A DNA stretch of 64,000 nucleotides from Ramlibacter pinisoli (GCF_009758015.1 NZ_WSEL01000003.1:558001-622000); one strand, 5' to 3'; shown: positions 47,494 to 57,683, numbered from the stretch's first letter. The notes: generated by a model not told the origin, from the letters alone. A program made the numbers and translations.

Positions 47494-48085
47494 CACCTTC
47501 GACCCGGTGCGCATCGGCATCGTTTCGGTCAGCGACCGCGCCTCCAGCGGCGTGTACGAGGACAAGGGCCTGCCCGCGCTCAAGGACTGGCTCACGCGCG
47601 CGCTGAAGAACCCCGTCACCTTCGAGCCGCGCCTCATCCCCGACGAGAAGGAGCGCATCAGCGCCGCGCTGGTGGAACTGGTCGACGCCGGCTGCAGCCT
47701 GGTGCTCACCACCGGCGGCACCGGCCCGGCGCGGCGCGACGTCACCCCCGAGGCCACGCTGGCCATCGCCGACAAGGAGATGCCCGGGTTCGGCGAGCAG
47801 ATGCGCCAGATCAGCCTGCGCTTCGTGCCGACGGCCATCCTCTCGCGCCAGGTGGCGGTGATCCGCGCCTCCAGCCTCGTGCTCAACCTGCCGGGCCAGC
47901 CCAAGTCGATCCAGGAAACGCTGGAAGGCCTGAAGGATGCCGGCGGCCAGCAGCTGGTGCCCGGCATCTTCGCCGCCGTGCCCTACTGCATCGACCTGAT
48001 CGGCGGCCCCTACCTCGAGACCCACGACGAGGTCTGCAAGGCCTTCCGGCCCAAGTCGGCGGTGCGCGCGCCGCGCCCGGCGTGA
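47486..48085 (+). CDS. mog: Molybdopterin adenylyltransferase
   Basis: An enzyme (199 aa) that adenylates molybdopterin before Mo insertion. It shows the MoCF fold motifs VSVSDRASSGVYEDKG, LTTGGTGPARRDVTPEAT and the LNLPGQPKSIQE loop. The ATG overlaps the darP stop by 8 bp. Molybdenum cofactor is required by the NasA nitrate reductase encoded 9 kb away, but no direct operon link exists. Confidence 0.93.
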   Translation: MTDTFDPVRIGIVSVSDRASSGVYEDKGLPALKDWLTRALKNPVTFEPRLIPDEKERISAALVELVDAGCSLVLTTGGTGPARRDVTPEATLAIADKEMPGFGEQMRQISLRFVPTAILSRQVAVIRASSLVLNLPGQPKSIQETLEGLKDAGGQQLVPGIFAAVPYCIDLIGGPYLETHDEVCKAFRPKSAVRAPRPA

Positions 48086-49290
48086 GCGCCGTCGCCGCCA
48101 CCCTGGCCGACATCGCCGCGCGCGACGGCGAGCTGCAGGCTTTCGTCGCCGTCCACGACGCCGCCGCCGTGCAACACGAGCTCGAGCGCGCCCTCGCACA
48201 GGGCGGCGCGCTGCAGGGCCTGCCGGTGGGCGTGAAGGACATCTTCGACACCGCGACGCTGCCCACCGGCTACGGCTCGCCCATCTTCGCCGGCCACCGG
48301 CCGCGCAGCGACGCCGCCATCGTGCAGGCGATCCGGCGCGCCGGCGGCGTGGTGGTGGGCAAGACCAGCACCACCGAGTTCGCGTTCCTCCACCCCACGG
48401 CCACGCGCAATCCCAATGCGGCGGGGCACACCCCCGGCGGCTCGTCGGCCGGATCCGCGGCCGCCGTGGCGGCGGGGCTGGTGCCGCTGGCCGTGGGCAC
48501 GCAGACCGGCGGCTCGGTCATCCGGCCGGCCTCCTACTGCGGCGTGGTGGGGTTCAAGCCGACCTACGGCGCGCTGCCCACGCCCGGCCTCAAGCCCTTC
48601 TCCTGGTCGCTCGACACCGTGGGCCTGTTCACCCGCTCGGTCGCCGACATGACCCGCTGGGCCGGCGCCATCGCCGGCCAGGACTGGTCGGCACGCGGCG
48701 GGCGCCAGCCCGTGTTCGGCATCGCCTGGCAATGGCCCTGGGAACCCCTGTCGGCCAGCGCCCGCCAGGCGCTGGAGACGGCCCGGCGCCGGCTCGAAGC
48801 CGCCGGTGCGACGGTGCGCGAGATCCCCCTGCCCACCTGGCTGGGCACCGTGTTCCAGGCCCACGACGCCGTCCAGGGCTGGGAAGCGGCGCGCGCGCTG
48901 GCCGACGAATTCGAGCTGCACCGCGAGCAGCTGTCGCCCATCCTGCGCGACTACCTCACCCGGGCGCGCAGCGTGGGCGACGCCGCCTATGCGCAAGCCC
49001 AGGCCGACGCCGCCGCCGGCCGCGCCCGGCTCGAAGAGCTATTCGAGGGCATCGACGTGCTGCTGTGCCCGTCGGCCCCCGACGAGGCGCCACCGGGGTT
49101 CGGTTCCACCGGCGCCTCGACCTGGAACCGCGCCTGGACCCTGCTGCACGTCCCCTGCGCCACGGTCCCGGGCGCCACCGGCGTCCATGGCCTGCCGATG
49201 GGCGTGCAGGTGATCGCGCCGCTGCGCCAGGATGCGCTGTGCCTGCAGGGCGCGGCGGTGCTGGAGCGGGCGCTGTCCGGTCCGGACTGA
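48082..49290 (+). CDS. Amidase (amidase signature family)
   Basis: A Ser-cisSer-Lys hydrolase of 402 aa, shorter than GatA-type enzymes. The triad is visible as Lys in PVGVKDIFDT, cis-Ser in GGSSAGSAAA and nucleophile Ser in GTQTGGSVIRPA. A GTG start overlaps the mog stop by 4 bp (GTGA). The substrate cannot be deduced; without gatB/gatC nearby it is not the tRNA amidotransferase. Confidence 0.9.
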   Translation: MSAVAATLADIAARDGELQAFVAVHDAAAVQHELERALAQGGALQGLPVGVKDIFDTATLPTGYGSPIFAGHRPRSDAAIVQAIRRAGGVVVGKTSTTEFAFLHPTATRNPNAAGHTPGGSSAGSAAAVAAGLVPLAVGTQTGGSVIRPASYCGVVGFKPTYGALPTPGLKPFSWSLDTVGLFTRSVADMTRWAGAIAGQDWSARGGRQPVFGIAWQWPWEPLSASARQALETARRRLEAAGATVREIPLPTWLGTVFQAHDAVQGWEAARALADEFELHREQLSPILRDYLTRARSVGDAAYAQAQADAAAGRARLEELFEGIDVLLCPSAPDEAPPGFGSTGASTWNRAWTLLHVPCATVPGATGVHGLPMGVQVIAPLRQDALCLQGAAVLERALSGPD

Positions 49291-49355
49291 CAGGCTCCCG
49301 GGTGCCGCGTCCCGGGTGCCGGAGGCCCCGTCATGCGGGGCTCGATCCTGAACGT

Positions 49356-49500
49356 CGTCATGCCGGGCTCGACCCGGCATCCATCTCCGACACCACGAGC
49401 TTGCGTGATCCACGCTCCGGAGATGGATTGCGGGTCAAGCCCGCAATGACGGGCATGTAGCCTGCAATGACGGGCACGTAGCTCGTAATGACGGGGATAT
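49356..49500. repeat. BIME/REP-like repeat, copy 2, with a 21-bp tandem extension
   Basis: A full copy of the palindromic repeat (49356-49452), with left arm ATGCCGGG/CCCGGCAT and right arm TTGCGGG/CCCGCAA. The end of the right arm is then repeated as three 21-bp units (49438-49458, 49459-49479, 49480-49500) of form AGCCCGCAATGACGGGCATGT, with decay in the third. Confidence 0.85.
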
Positions 49501-49526
49501 CGTGCGGGGTTTCAACCCCAAAGTCT

Positions 49527-49646
49527 CGTCATGCCGGGCTCGACCCGGCATCCATCTCCGACACCACGAGCTGGCGCGATCCACGCGTCGGAGATGGATT
49601 GCGGGCCAAGCCCGCAATGACGGGCTGCATGTAGCCCGCAATGACG
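49527..49646. repeat. BIME/REP-like repeat, copy 3, with partial extension
   Basis: A second full copy in direct orientation, very close to copy 2 including the spacer (GACACCACGAGCT..GATCCACG), followed by one extra right-arm unit at about 49616-49646. Copies 2 and 3 together fill the 386-bp gap between the amidase and cysE genes; nothing else is evident there. Confidence 0.85.
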
Positions 49647-49676
49647 AGATGGCGTTGAAGCCGCCGGCCTGGCCAC

Positions 49677-50366
49677 TCAGGCCCGCACGACGTCCTTGCG
49701 CTCCTGCCTCAGGGTCTCCAGCGCCTGCCACAGCAACTGGATCTGGTGTTCCTGCGACGCGGCGCTATCGATCAGGCCGCGCATCGCCTGCGACACCGGG
49801 TCGTCGGCCAGCGTCACGCCATAGGCCGGGAAGCCGGGGCCGGCCTTGTCCTCGGCCTGGATGATGCGCGCCGGGATGCCCACGGCGGTGGCGCCCGCGG
49901 GCACCGGCTTGGTGACGACGGCGTTGGAGCCGATGGCCGCGCCGTCGCCGACTGTGAAGCCGCCCAGCACCTTGGCGCCCGCGCCGACCACCACGTTGCG
50001 GCCCAGCGTCGGGTGGCGCTTGGCGCCGCGCACCAGCGAAGTGCCGCCCAGCGTCACGCCCTGGTAGATCGTGCAGCCGTCACCCACCTCCGCCGTGGCG
50101 CCGATCACGACGCCCATGCCGTGGTCGATGAACACGCCGTTGCCGATGCGCGCCGCCGGATGGATCTCGATGCCGGTGAGCCAGCGCGAGACCTGCGAGA
50201 CGAAGCGCCCGGCCCAGCGCAATCCGTGCCGCCAGCACCCGTGCGCCAGGCGGTGCAGCACCAGGGCATGCAGGCCGGGATAGCAGGTCAACACCTCCCA
50301 GGTCCCGCGCGCGGCGGGATCGCGGTCGAGGATGCACTGGATGTCGGAGCGCAGCCGCTGGAACAT
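49677..50366 (-). CDS. cysE: Serine O-acetyltransferase
   Basis: Acetylates L-serine for cysteine synthesis (229 aa). A left-handed beta-helix of hexapeptide repeats includes [18 protein letters not shown] with the catalytic His and [32 protein letters not shown] follows. It resembles the short EpsC/plant-like class. The start [10 protein letters not shown] at 50366 matches homologues; the longer frame upstream does not. Downstream of trmJ in the same direction. Confidence 0.93.
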   Translation of the reverse strand: MFQRLRSDIQCILDRDPAARGTWEVLTCYPGLHALVLHRLAHGCWRHGLRWAGRFVSQVSRWLTGIEIHPAARIGNGVFIDHGMGVVIGATAEVGDGCTIYQGVTLGGTSLVRGAKRHPTLGRNVVVGAGAKVLGGFTVGDGAAIGSNAVVTKPVPAGATAVGIPARIIQAEDKAGPGFPAYGVTLADDPVSQAMRGLIDSAASQEHQIQLLWQALETLRQERKDVVRA

Positions 50367-50400
50367 GACGTCGGGTAATGAGCTTCTGGGGCCGGCCAGT

Positions 50401-51126
50401 CTATGGCTTGCCCCGGCCGGCTGCCTGCAGCATGGCCTTGGCGACACCACGCAGGATGTGGATTTCCTCCGGGGTCGGTTGCGCGCGATTGAATAGCTGG
50501 TTAAGGCGCGGCATCAGCTTCTTGGGCGCCTGCGGATCGAGGAAGCCGATCGCCACCAGCGCCTGCTCCCAGTGCGCCAGCATGCCGGCCACCGCCTGCG
50601 CGTCGGCCGCCGCGGCCGCCGGCGCCGCCGGCTCGACGCCGTAGCCGCCCAGCGCCAGCCGCCATTCGTAGGCGATCACCTGCACCGCCGCGGCCAGGTT
50701 CAGCGAGCCGTAGTCCGGGGCGGTGGGAATCGTCAGCGCCACGTGGCAGCGGTACACGTCCTCGTTGCGCATGCCATAGCGCTCCGACCCAAACAGGAAG
50801 CCCACGCCCTGCGCCGTGCCGGCCAGCCGCGGCAGGTGCTCGCGTGGCGTGGCCGTGGGCGGGCCGAAGTCGCGCGGCGTCATGGCGGTGGCACACAGCA
50901 CGTCGAGGCCGTCCACCGCCTCGTCGAGCGTGGCGACCAGGCGCGCGCGCGCCAGCACCTCGGTAGCACCGCTGGCCCGGTCCACCGCTTCCTGCCGCGT
51001 GAGCACGTCGTCCCAGCGCGGGGCCACCAGCACCAGGTCGTCGAAGCCCATGACCTTCATGGCCCGCGCGACCGCGCCGACGTTGCCCGAGTGGCTGGGC
51101 TCGATGAGGATGAAGCGGGTCGGCAC
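50401..51126 (-). CDS. trmJ: tRNA (cytidine/uridine-2'-O-)-methyltransferase TrmJ
   Basis: A SPOUT-class methyltransferase (241 aa) that methylates the ribose at tRNA position 32. Motifs [39 protein letters not shown] and [20 protein letters not shown] (knot) are diagnostic. The GTG start at 51126 has GAGGG 6 nt upstream. It sits between the HPP-CBS gene and cysE, a cysE linkage common in beta- and gamma-proteobacteria. Confidence 0.93.
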   Translation of the reverse strand: MPTRFILIEPSHSGNVGAVARAMKVMGFDDLVLVAPRWDDVLTRQEAVDRASGATEVLARARLVATLDEAVDGLDVLCATAMTPRDFGPPTATPREHLPRLAGTAQGVGFLFGSERYGMRNEDVYRCHVALTIPTAPDYGSLNLAAAVQVIAYEWRLALGGYGVEPAAPAAAAADAQAVAGMLAHWEQALVAIGFLDPQAPKKLMPRLNQLFNRAQPTPEEIHILRGVAKAMLQAAGRGKP

Positions 51127-51144
51127 GGCGGCCCTCGCGAGCCG

Positions 51145-52323
51145 CTAGGGCCGCACCGCCCGGTAGAGGGCGCGCACCAGGTCGGTCTGCGTGATGATGC
51201 CCACCAGCTTGCCCACCTCGTCGATGATGGGGATGTGGTGGTGCCCGCCTTCCGAGAACACCGGAATCAGCTCGGCGATCGGCCGGTTGCTGCTGGCCAC
51301 GCGCACCTTGCGCGTCATGATCTGGCCCACCACCTCGGGCTTGTCGGTGTGGGTGATGCCGCTGGCGCGCAGCAGGGCCCGCAGCCGCTCCCCCAGCCCC
51401 TCGTGCTGGTCGAGGTCGGCGTGCCGCATGAAGTCGGCCATGGTCACGATGCCGGCGATGCGCTGGGCCCGGTCGGTCACCGGCAGGGCCTTGACCTGGC
51501 GCCGGCGCATCAGCTCCCAGGCCTCGCGCAGCGGGGTGCCGAACTGCACCGCGATCGGGTCGGGCGACATCACGTCGGCGCAGCGCAGCGCGCCCAGGTG
51601 GCGCTGGTAGGCGGCCATCTCGGCGCCTTCCAGCAGGGCCTGCAGGTCGCCGCGGCTGATGTCCAGCACCTGGTTGTAGTGCTCCAGGGCCTTGTCGAGA
51701 TCGGCCGCCGTGAAGTGGCTGCCCACCGGGTGCGGTCCCTGCGGGGCCGCGGCCTCGCCGCGCGGGTATGGCCGGCCGGTGAGGCTGTTGTAGGCCATGC
51801 CGGCCAGCACCAGCAGGACGGAGTTGACCAGCACCGGGAACAGCGCGAAGCCGAAGTCGGTGGTGTGGGTCAGGACCATCAGCAGCGCCGAGGCGCCGCC
51901 CGGCGGGTGCAGGCAGCGCAGGCGGATCATCAAGCCGATGGCCAGCGCCACCGCGACGGCGGCCGCCAGCGCGGGATCGGGGATCCAGTTGGCACAGGCG
52001 ATGCCCACCAGGGCCGCCAGCGTGTTGCCCCCCAGCACCGACCAGGGCTGGGCCAGCGGACTGGCCGGAACGGCGAACACCAGCACCGCCGAGGCCCCCA
52101 GCGGCGCGACCAGCCAGGCCGTCGCGGCGCCGTGGCCGGACAGCAGGCGGCTGAAGAGGGCGGCCAGCAGGATGCCGATGCCGGCACCCGCCACGGCGCG
52201 GGCGAGTTCCTTCGAGTCGATGCCCACCGGGGCCGGCCGCAGGCGGGCCAGCCAGGCCCGCCAACGGTTCGGCGCGGCGGCGGAGGCGGCGAAGGCGATG
52301 GAGTCGGATGAGGTAGGTGGCAT
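51145..52323 (-). CDS. HPP-family membrane protein with tandem CBS domains
   Basis: A 392-aa protein with an N-terminal HPP transmembrane domain (about 35-190; five helices, motif CLHPPGGASALL) and two C-terminal CBS domains (about 240-385; DVMSPDPIAVQF, IMTRKVRVASSN). HPP domains occur in plastid nitrite transporters and CBS pairs bind adenine nucleotides, so an energy-gated anion transporter is conceivable. That is inference. Start MPPTSSDSIA at 52323. First of a run HPP-CBS, trmJ, cysE. Confidence 0.87.
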   Translation of the reverse strand: MPPTSSDSIAFAASAAAPNRWRAWLARLRPAPVGIDSKELARAVAGAGIGILLAALFSRLLSGHGAATAWLVAPLGASAVLVFAVPASPLAQPWSVLGGNTLAALVGIACANWIPDPALAAAVAVALAIGLMIRLRCLHPPGGASALLMVLTHTTDFGFALFPVLVNSVLLVLAGMAYNSLTGRPYPRGEAAAPQGPHPVGSHFTAADLDKALEHYNQVLDISRGDLQALLEGAEMAAYQRHLGALRCADVMSPDPIAVQFGTPLREAWELMRRRQVKALPVTDRAQRIAGIVTMADFMRHADLDQHEGLGERLRALLRASGITHTDKPEVVGQIMTRKVRVASSNRPIAELIPVFSEGGHHHIPIIDEVGKLVGIITQTDLVRALYRAVRP

Positions 52324-52400
52324 GTGCACGATTCCGGGGCGCGGCAGGCACCACGGGCCGGGCATTCTCGCCGATGGGCGGCCGCCGACATGGCGGCCGG

Positions 52401-52406
52401 TAAAAT
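52401..52406 (+). promoter_or_regulatory. Candidate -10 box upstream of suhB
   Basis: TAAAAT lies about 70 bp before the suhB ATG in the divergent gap with the HPP-CBS gene. No convincing -35 was found. Confidence 0.45.
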
Positions 52407-52477
52407 CGGGCTAACGTGGCAGGCCGTATCGACGGCCCGCCTTCCGCCCCACCCGGGCGAAGCTCTTCGCACAACCC

Positions 52478-53389
52478 ATGTCGCCCAACCTGCACCCCAT
52501 GCTCAACGTGGCCACGAAGGCCGCACGCGCCGCCGGCGCCATCATCAACCGGGCCGCGCTCGACATCGAGGCCGTCCGCGTGTCTCAGAAACAGGTGAAC
52601 GACTTCGTCACCGAAGTCGACCACGCGAGCGAGGCCGCCGTCATCGAGACGCTCCTCACCGCCTACCCCGACCACGGCATCCTGGCCGAGGAAAGCGGCC
52701 GGGAGCATGGCAAGCAGGGCAGCGACTTCGTCTGGATCATCGATCCGCTCGACGGCACCACCAACTTCATCCACGGCTTCCCGGTCTATTGCGTCAGCAT
52801 CGCGCTGGCGGTCAAGGGCCGCGTCGAGCAGGCCGTCATCTACGACCCGACCCGCAACGACCTGTTCACGGCCACCCGTGGCCGCGGCGCGTTCATGAAC
52901 GAGCGCCGCATCCGGGTGTCCAAGCGCACCGAGCTGTCGCGCTGCCTCATCTCCACCGGCTTCCCGTTCCGCCCGGGCGACAACTTCAACAACTACCTGC
53001 GCATGATGGCCGACGTGATGCAGCGCACGGCCGGCCTGCGCCGCCCCGGCGCGGCCGCGCTCGACCTGGCCTACGTCGCCGCCGGCTTCACCGACGGCTT
53101 CTTCGAGACCGGCCTGTCGCCCTGGGACGTGGCGGCCGGCTCGCTGCTGGTCACCGAGGCCGGAGGCCTGATCGGCAACTTCACCGGCGAGGCCGACTTC
53201 ATGGACCAGAAGGAATGCGTGGCGGGCAACCCGCGCGTGTACGGCCAGCTGGTGGGCATGCTGTCGAAGTACAGCAAGTTCGCCAGCGCCGGCGAGAAGG
53301 CCTCGGTGCGCAACGCTCCCAGCCTGGTGGCACCGGACAGCACGCCCACGGCCGACACGCGGGACGCCGCCGACGACGCCCCGTTTTGA
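52478..53389 (+). CDS. suhB: Inositol monophosphatase family protein SuhB
   Basis: A Mg-dependent phosphatase of 303 aa. Metal-binding motifs are [29 protein letters not shown] and [18 protein letters not shown]. In E. coli SuhB also acts in rRNA transcription antitermination complexes. The C-terminal 35 residues are a low-complexity extension. An alternative start is the Met seven codons downstream ([10 protein letters not shown]). Followed by the MscS gene 5 bp later. Confidence 0.93.
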   Translation: MSPNLHPMLNVATKAARAAGAIINRAALDIEAVRVSQKQVNDFVTEVDHASEAAVIETLLTAYPDHGILAEESGREHGKQGSDFVWIIDPLDGTTNFIHGFPVYCVSIALAVKGRVEQAVIYDPTRNDLFTATRGRGAFMNERRIRVSKRTELSRCLISTGFPFRPGDNFNNYLRMMADVMQRTAGLRRPGAAALDLAYVAAGFTDGFFETGLSPWDVAAGSLLVTEAGGLIGNFTGEADFMDQKECVAGNPRVYGQLVGMLSKYSKFASAGEKASVRNAPSLVAPDSTPTADTRDAADDAPF

Positions 53390-53394
53390 ACGTC

Positions 53395-54528
53395 ATGACC
53401 GGCTTGCTGGCCGAGTTGCTGCACGAGGACCCGTGGACCGCCACGGCGCTGCTGGCGCTGGGCGCGGTCTTGGTGGCGCTGCTGGTGCACACCATCGTGG
53501 GGGGGCTGCTTCGGCGCGCCACCCGCGGGGCGCCCATCCTGCACGCCATGCTGGTCAGCGTGCAGGGAGCGGCCGGCGCGGCCCTGCCGCTGTTCGCGCT
53601 GCAGCTGGTGTGGCAGCTGGCACCCAACTCGCTGCTCCTGATCGCCGACGTGCGGCACCTCAACGGCATCCTGCTGATCGCCGCGCTCACCTGGCTGGCG
53701 ATGGCGGCGGTGCAGGGCATCGCCACCGGCGTGATCAGCCGGCACCCGGTGGACGTCGAGGACAACATCCAGGCCCGTCGCATCCACACCCAGGCCCGGG
53801 TGCTGGCACGCACCGTGATGACCATCGTGCTGATCGCGGGCATCTCGATGGCGCTCATGACCTTTCCCGGCGCGCGCCAGGTCGGCACCAGCCTGCTGGC
53901 GTCGGCCGGCGTGCTGGGCATCATCGCCGGCATGGCGGCGCGCCCGGTCTTCAGCAACCTCATCTCGGGCCTGCAGCTGGCACTGGCGCAGCCGCTGCGG
54001 CTGGACGACGTGCTGATCGTCAACGGCGAATGGGGCCGGGTCGAGGAGATCACCGGCACCTACGTGGTGCTGGCGCTGTGGGACGAACGGCGCCTCATCG
54101 TGCCGTTGCAGTGGTTCATCGAGAACCCGTTCCAGAACTGGACGCGCAGCAGCTCGCGGCTGCACCAGTCGGTGTTCCTGTTCGTCGACTACGCCATGCC
54201 GCTGGAGCCGCTGCGCGCGGAGCTCAAGCGGGTGGTGCAGGAGGCGCCGGAATGGGACGGCCGCACGGCGCAACTGGTGGCGGTGGATGCCACCGAGCAT
54301 GCGCTGAAGCTGCGGGTGCTGGTGTCGGCCCGCGCGGCCGGCCCCGGCTTCGACCTCGGGTGCAAGGTGCGCGAGGCCCTGTTCGCGATGATGGCCCGCG
54401 ACTACCCGCAGTTCCTGCCCAGGGCCAGGATGAGCGTGGGGCGGTCGGCCTTCGGCGAGGATGCCGCGCCCGACGCCGGGTTCGACGCGCGCCCGGCGCC
54501 GCTCAGCGCCCAGCGCCGGTCGCGCTAG
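53395..54528 (+). CDS. Mechanosensitive ion channel (MscS family)
   Basis: An osmotic-release channel of 377 aa. About four transmembrane helices lead into the pore helix GTSLLASAGVLGIIAGMAARPVFSN, then the beta domain QPLRLDDVLIVNGEWGRVEEITGTYVVL, which is the MscS signature. Longer than E. coli MscS (286 aa), like YnaI-type channels. Starts 5 bp after suhB. Its stop overlaps the stop of the opposing small ORF. Confidence 0.9.
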   Translation: MTGLLAELLHEDPWTATALLALGAVLVALLVHTIVGGLLRRATRGAPILHAMLVSVQGAAGAALPLFALQLVWQLAPNSLLLIADVRHLNGILLIAALTWLAMAAVQGIATGVISRHPVDVEDNIQARRIHTQARVLARTVMTIVLIAGISMALMTFPGARQVGTSLLASAGVLGIIAGMAARPVFSNLISGLQLALAQPLRLDDVLIVNGEWGRVEEITGTYVVLALWDERRLIVPLQWFIENPFQNWTRSSSRLHQSVFLFVDYAMPLEPLRAELKRVVQEAPEWDGRTAQLVAVDATEHALKLRVLVSARAAGPGFDLGCKVREALFAMMARDYPQFLPRARMSVGRSAFGEDAAPDAGFDARPAPLSAQRRSR

Positions 54529-54830
54529 CGCGAACCGTCGTCCCAGGCCAGCAAGGGCCCGCGCGGCGCGCGGCGGCGGAATGCCGCCACGTACAGCTGG
54601 CCGAAGAACAGCACGATGTTCATCTTCTGGATGGCGTCGCGGTGCAGCCGCCAGGCGTGCTGCAGTTGCCCCGTGTTCAGGCCCTCGGCCACCGCATCGG
54701 CCAGCTCCAGGCGGGCGCCGGCCGCCGCCTCCTGGGCCTTGGCGGCGGCGCGGCTGGCGGCGCTGCAGATCACCTTCAGGTAGACCATCTGGTGCTGGGG
54801 GACCATCACGAACTCGTTGTTGCCGGACAT
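54525..54830 (-). CDS. Small protein of unknown function
   Basis: A 101-aa ORF I do not recognise. A strong GGGAGG ribosome-binding site lies 7 nt before the ATG, and the predicted protein (MSGNNEFVMVPQHQMVYLKV...) is helical with an Ala-rich middle (SRAAAKAQEAAAGA) and a hydrophobic stretch IVLFFGQLYVAAF near residue 75. It is transcribed away from mutS and convergent with the MscS gene with a 4-bp overlap of ends. Codon use looks native. Confidence 0.65.
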   Translation of the reverse strand: MSGNNEFVMVPQHQMVYLKVICSAASRAAAKAQEAAAGARLELADAVAEGLNTGQLQHAWRLHRDAIQKMNIVLFFGQLYVAAFRRRAPRGPLLAWDDGSR

Positions 54831-55012
54831 CGAACGCCTCCCTGACGCCGTTTCCTGTCCAGCCATGGTTGCAAGTGAGCCGTGGCGCCCCTGTAGGACG
54901 CCTGCGGGTGGCACTGTGGGTGGGCCGCGCGGCGATCTGCGACTTGTTACGCAAGTGCGCCAGCGAACATGCGGCGCGGCGGCTGCACGGCTGAGTTGCC
55001 ATGGCGCTGGGG

Positions 55013-55018
55013 GACAAT
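55013..55018 (+). promoter_or_regulatory. -10-like GACAAT immediately before mutS
   Basis: GACAAT ends 6 nt before the mutS ATG at 55025. The same spacing occurs before ybiB and the HI0933-family gene. The roughly 190-bp gap upstream also holds the promoter of the divergent small ORF, which I could not locate. Confidence 0.45.
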
Positions 55019-55024
55019 AGCTGG

Positions 55025-57634
55025 ATGTCCGGCCTCGCCGAAGCACCCTCCCCCGCTCTCGAGCAGCACACCCCCATGATGCAGCAGTACCTGGCCATCA
55101 AGGCCGGGTACCCGTCCACGCTGGTCTTCTACCGCATGGGCGACTTCTACGAGCTGTTCTTCGCCGATGCCGAGAAGGCCGCGCGCCTGCTCGACATCAC
55201 GCTGACCCGCCGCGGCAATTCCGCCGGCCAGCCGGTCGTCATGGCCGGCGTGCCCTTCCATTCCGTCGAGGGCTACCTCGCCCGCCTGATCAAGCTCGGC
55301 GAATCGGTCGCCATCTGCGAGCAGGTCGGCGACGTCGGCGCCAGCAAGGGCCCGGTGGAGCGCAAGGTGGTGCGCGTGGTCACGCCCGGCACGCTCACCG
55401 ACAGCGAGCTGCTCGGCGACAAGGCCGAGGCCGTGCTGCTGGCCGTGCACCAGGGCTCGCGCCACCGCTGCGGCCTGGCCTGGCTGTCGGTGACCCAGGG
55501 CGCGCTGCAGCTTGCCGAGTGCGCCGGCGACGAACTCGAGGCCTGGGTGGCCCGCATCGCGCCCAGCGAGCTGCTGGCCAGCACCGACGTCACCGCCGCC
55601 TTCGGCCAGCGGTTGCGGGCACTGCGCTTTGCCACCAGCGTGTCGCTCACCGAGCGGCCGGCGTTCCAGTTCGACAGCGGCCTGGGCCTGCGCAAGCTGC
55701 TGGAGCAGCTGAACGCCGCCACGCTCGCGGCCTGGGGCGCCGACGAGCTGGTGCACGCGCACGCCGCGGCGGCCGCCCTGCTCGCCTATGCCGAGCACAC
55801 CCAGGGCCGCGCCCTCACCCACGTCCAGGGCCTGCAGGTGCAGCGCGACGACGAGCTGATCGACCTGCCGATCACCACCCGCCGCAACCTGGAGCTAGTG
55901 CAGACGCTGCGCGGCGAGGAGGCACCCACCCTGTTCTCCCTGCTGGACACCTGCATGACCGGCATGGGCAGCCGCCTGCTCAAGTGCTGGCTGCTGGAGC
56001 CGCGCCGCGACCGCACCCAGGCCGTGGAGCGGCTCGACTCGATCGAGCACCTGCGCGAGGGCGCCTGGCAGCGCCTGCGCGCCGAGCTCAAGGGCACCAG
56101 CGACGTCGAGCGCATCACCGCCCGCACGGCGCTGCGCCAGGTGCGCCCGCGCGAGCTGGTGGGCCTGCGCTTCTCACTCGACAAGGCGCGCCAGCTCGCC
56201 GCCGCCATCGCCCCGGCCACCCCGCTGCTGGCCCGGCTGGCGCAGGACCTGGCACCGCCCCCCGGCTGCGCCGAGCTGCTGGCCGCCGCCCTGCTGGAGG
56301 AGCCGGCCGCGCTGGTGCGCGACGGCGGCGTCATCGCCGCCGGCCACGACGCCGACCTGGACGAGCTGCGCGCCATCCAGACCAACGCCGACGGCTTCCT
56401 GGTCGACCTGGAGCAGCGCGAGCGGGCCCGCACCGGCATCGCCAACCTCAAGGTGCAGTTCAACCGGGTGCACGGCTTCTACATCGAGATCACCCAGGGC
56501 CAGCTGGACAAGGTGCCCGACGACTACCGGCGCCGCCAGACGCTCAAGAACGCCGAGCGCTTCATCACGCCGGAGCTCAAGGCGTTCGAGGACAAGGCAC
56601 TGTCGGCCCAGGAAAGGGCACTGGCCCGCGAGAAGTTCCTCTACGAGCAGTTGCTCGACGCCCTGCAGCCACACGTGCCCACCCTGTCGCGGCTGGCGCG
56701 CGCGCTGGCCTCGCTCGACGCCCTGTGCGCGCTGGCCGAGCGCTCGCTCACGCTGCACTGGTCGCGCCCGCAGTTCGCGCGCGAGCCCGGCATCGAGATC
56801 GTCCAGGGCCGCCATCCGGTGGTGGAGGCGCGGCTGGCCGAGACCAGCGGCGGCGCCTTCATCGCCAACGACACCCGGCTGGGCCCGCGCCAGCGCATGC
56901 AGGTGATCACCGGCCCCAACATGGGCGGCAAGAGCACCTACATGCGCCAGGTGGCGCTGGTCTGCCTGCTGGCGGCGATGGGCTCGTACGTGCCGGCCGC
57001 CGCCTGCCGGCTGGGGCCGATGGACGCCATCCACACCCGCATCGGCGCGGCCGACGACCTGGCCAACGCCCAGTCCACCTTCATGCTGGAGATGACCGAG
57101 GCGGCCCAGATCCTGCATGCGGCCACCGGGCACAGCCTGGTGCTGATGGACGAGATCGGCCGCGGCACCTCCACCTTCGACGGCCTGGCGCTGGCGTCGG
57201 GCATCGCTGCGCACCTGCACGACAAGACCCAGGCCTACACCTTGTTCGCGACCCACTATTTCGAGCTGACCGAGTTCCCGGCCCGCCACCACGGCGCCGT
57301 GAACGTGCACGTCAGCGCCACCGAATCGGGCGCCGACATCGTCTTCCTGCACGAGATCCAGCCCGGCCCGGCCAGCCGCAGCTACGGCATCCAGGTCGCG
57401 CGCCTGGCCGGCATGCCGGCCGCCGTGGTGCACCACGCGCGCCATGCGCTGGCCTCGCTGGAGCAGCAGCAGGAGCTGGCGCGCGAGCAGGTCGACCTGT
57501 TCGCGCCGCCACCGGAGGTCGTGGACGCCGGCCCCAGCCCGGTGGAGGCGTCCCTGGCCGCGCTGGACCCGGATACCATGACCCCACGCGAGGCGCTCGA
57601 TGCGCTGTATGCGCTGAAGAAGAAGTTGTCATGA
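55025..57634 (+). CDS. mutS: DNA mismatch repair protein MutS
   Basis: Recognises base mismatches and recruits MutL (869 aa). The mismatch-probing [11 protein letters not shown] (Phe-x-Glu) is at about residue 37, the connector and lever follow, and the ATPase has Walker [14 protein letters not shown] and Walker [17 protein letters not shown]. The start [10 protein letters not shown] at 55025 follows a GACAAT by 6 nt; an ATG 24 bp upstream is possible but overlaps that element. The C-terminal tetramerisation helix is present. Confidence 0.96.
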   Translation: MSGLAEAPSPALEQHTPMMQQYLAIKAGYPSTLVFYRMGDFYELFFADAEKAARLLDITLTRRGNSAGQPVVMAGVPFHSVEGYLARLIKLGESVAICEQVGDVGASKGPVERKVVRVVTPGTLTDSELLGDKAEAVLLAVHQGSRHRCGLAWLSVTQGALQLAECAGDELEAWVARIAPSELLASTDVTAAFGQRLRALRFATSVSLTERPAFQFDSGLGLRKLLEQLNAATLAAWGADELVHAHAAAAALLAYAEHTQGRALTHVQGLQVQRDDELIDLPITTRRNLELVQTLRGEEAPTLFSLLDTCMTGMGSRLLKCWLLEPRRDRTQAVERLDSIEHLREGAWQRLRAELKGTSDVERITARTALRQVRPRELVGLRFSLDKARQLAAAIAPATPLLARLAQDLAPPPGCAELLAAALLEEPAALVRDGGVIAAGHDADLDELRAIQTNADGFLVDLEQRERARTGIANLKVQFNRVHGFYIEITQGQLDKVPDDYRRRQTLKNAERFITPELKAFEDKALSAQERALAREKFLYEQLLDALQPHVPTLSRLARALASLDALCALAERSLTLHWSRPQFAREPGIEIVQGRHPVVEARLAETSGGAFIANDTRLGPRQRMQVITGPNMGGKSTYMRQVALVCLLAAMGSYVPAAACRLGPMDAIHTRIGAADDLANAQSTFMLEMTEAAQILHAATGHSLVLMDEIGRGTSTFDGLALASGIAAHLHDKTQAYTLFATHYFELTEFPARHHGAVNVHVSATESGADIVFLHEIQPGPASRSYGIQVARLAGMPAAVVHHARHALASLEQQQELAREQVDLFAPPPEVVDAGPSPVEASLAALDPDTMTPREALDALYALKKKLS

Positions 57635-57683
57635 GCCACCCGCCCCACCCCGTCCTGCCCGGCCCGTGCCGGCACCCCTCGCC

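Noticed and set aside
55001..55024. ATG at 55001 as mutS start
   Set aside because: It would place the GACAAT element inside the gene and adds residues not typical of MutS; 55025 fits better, although it is not proven.
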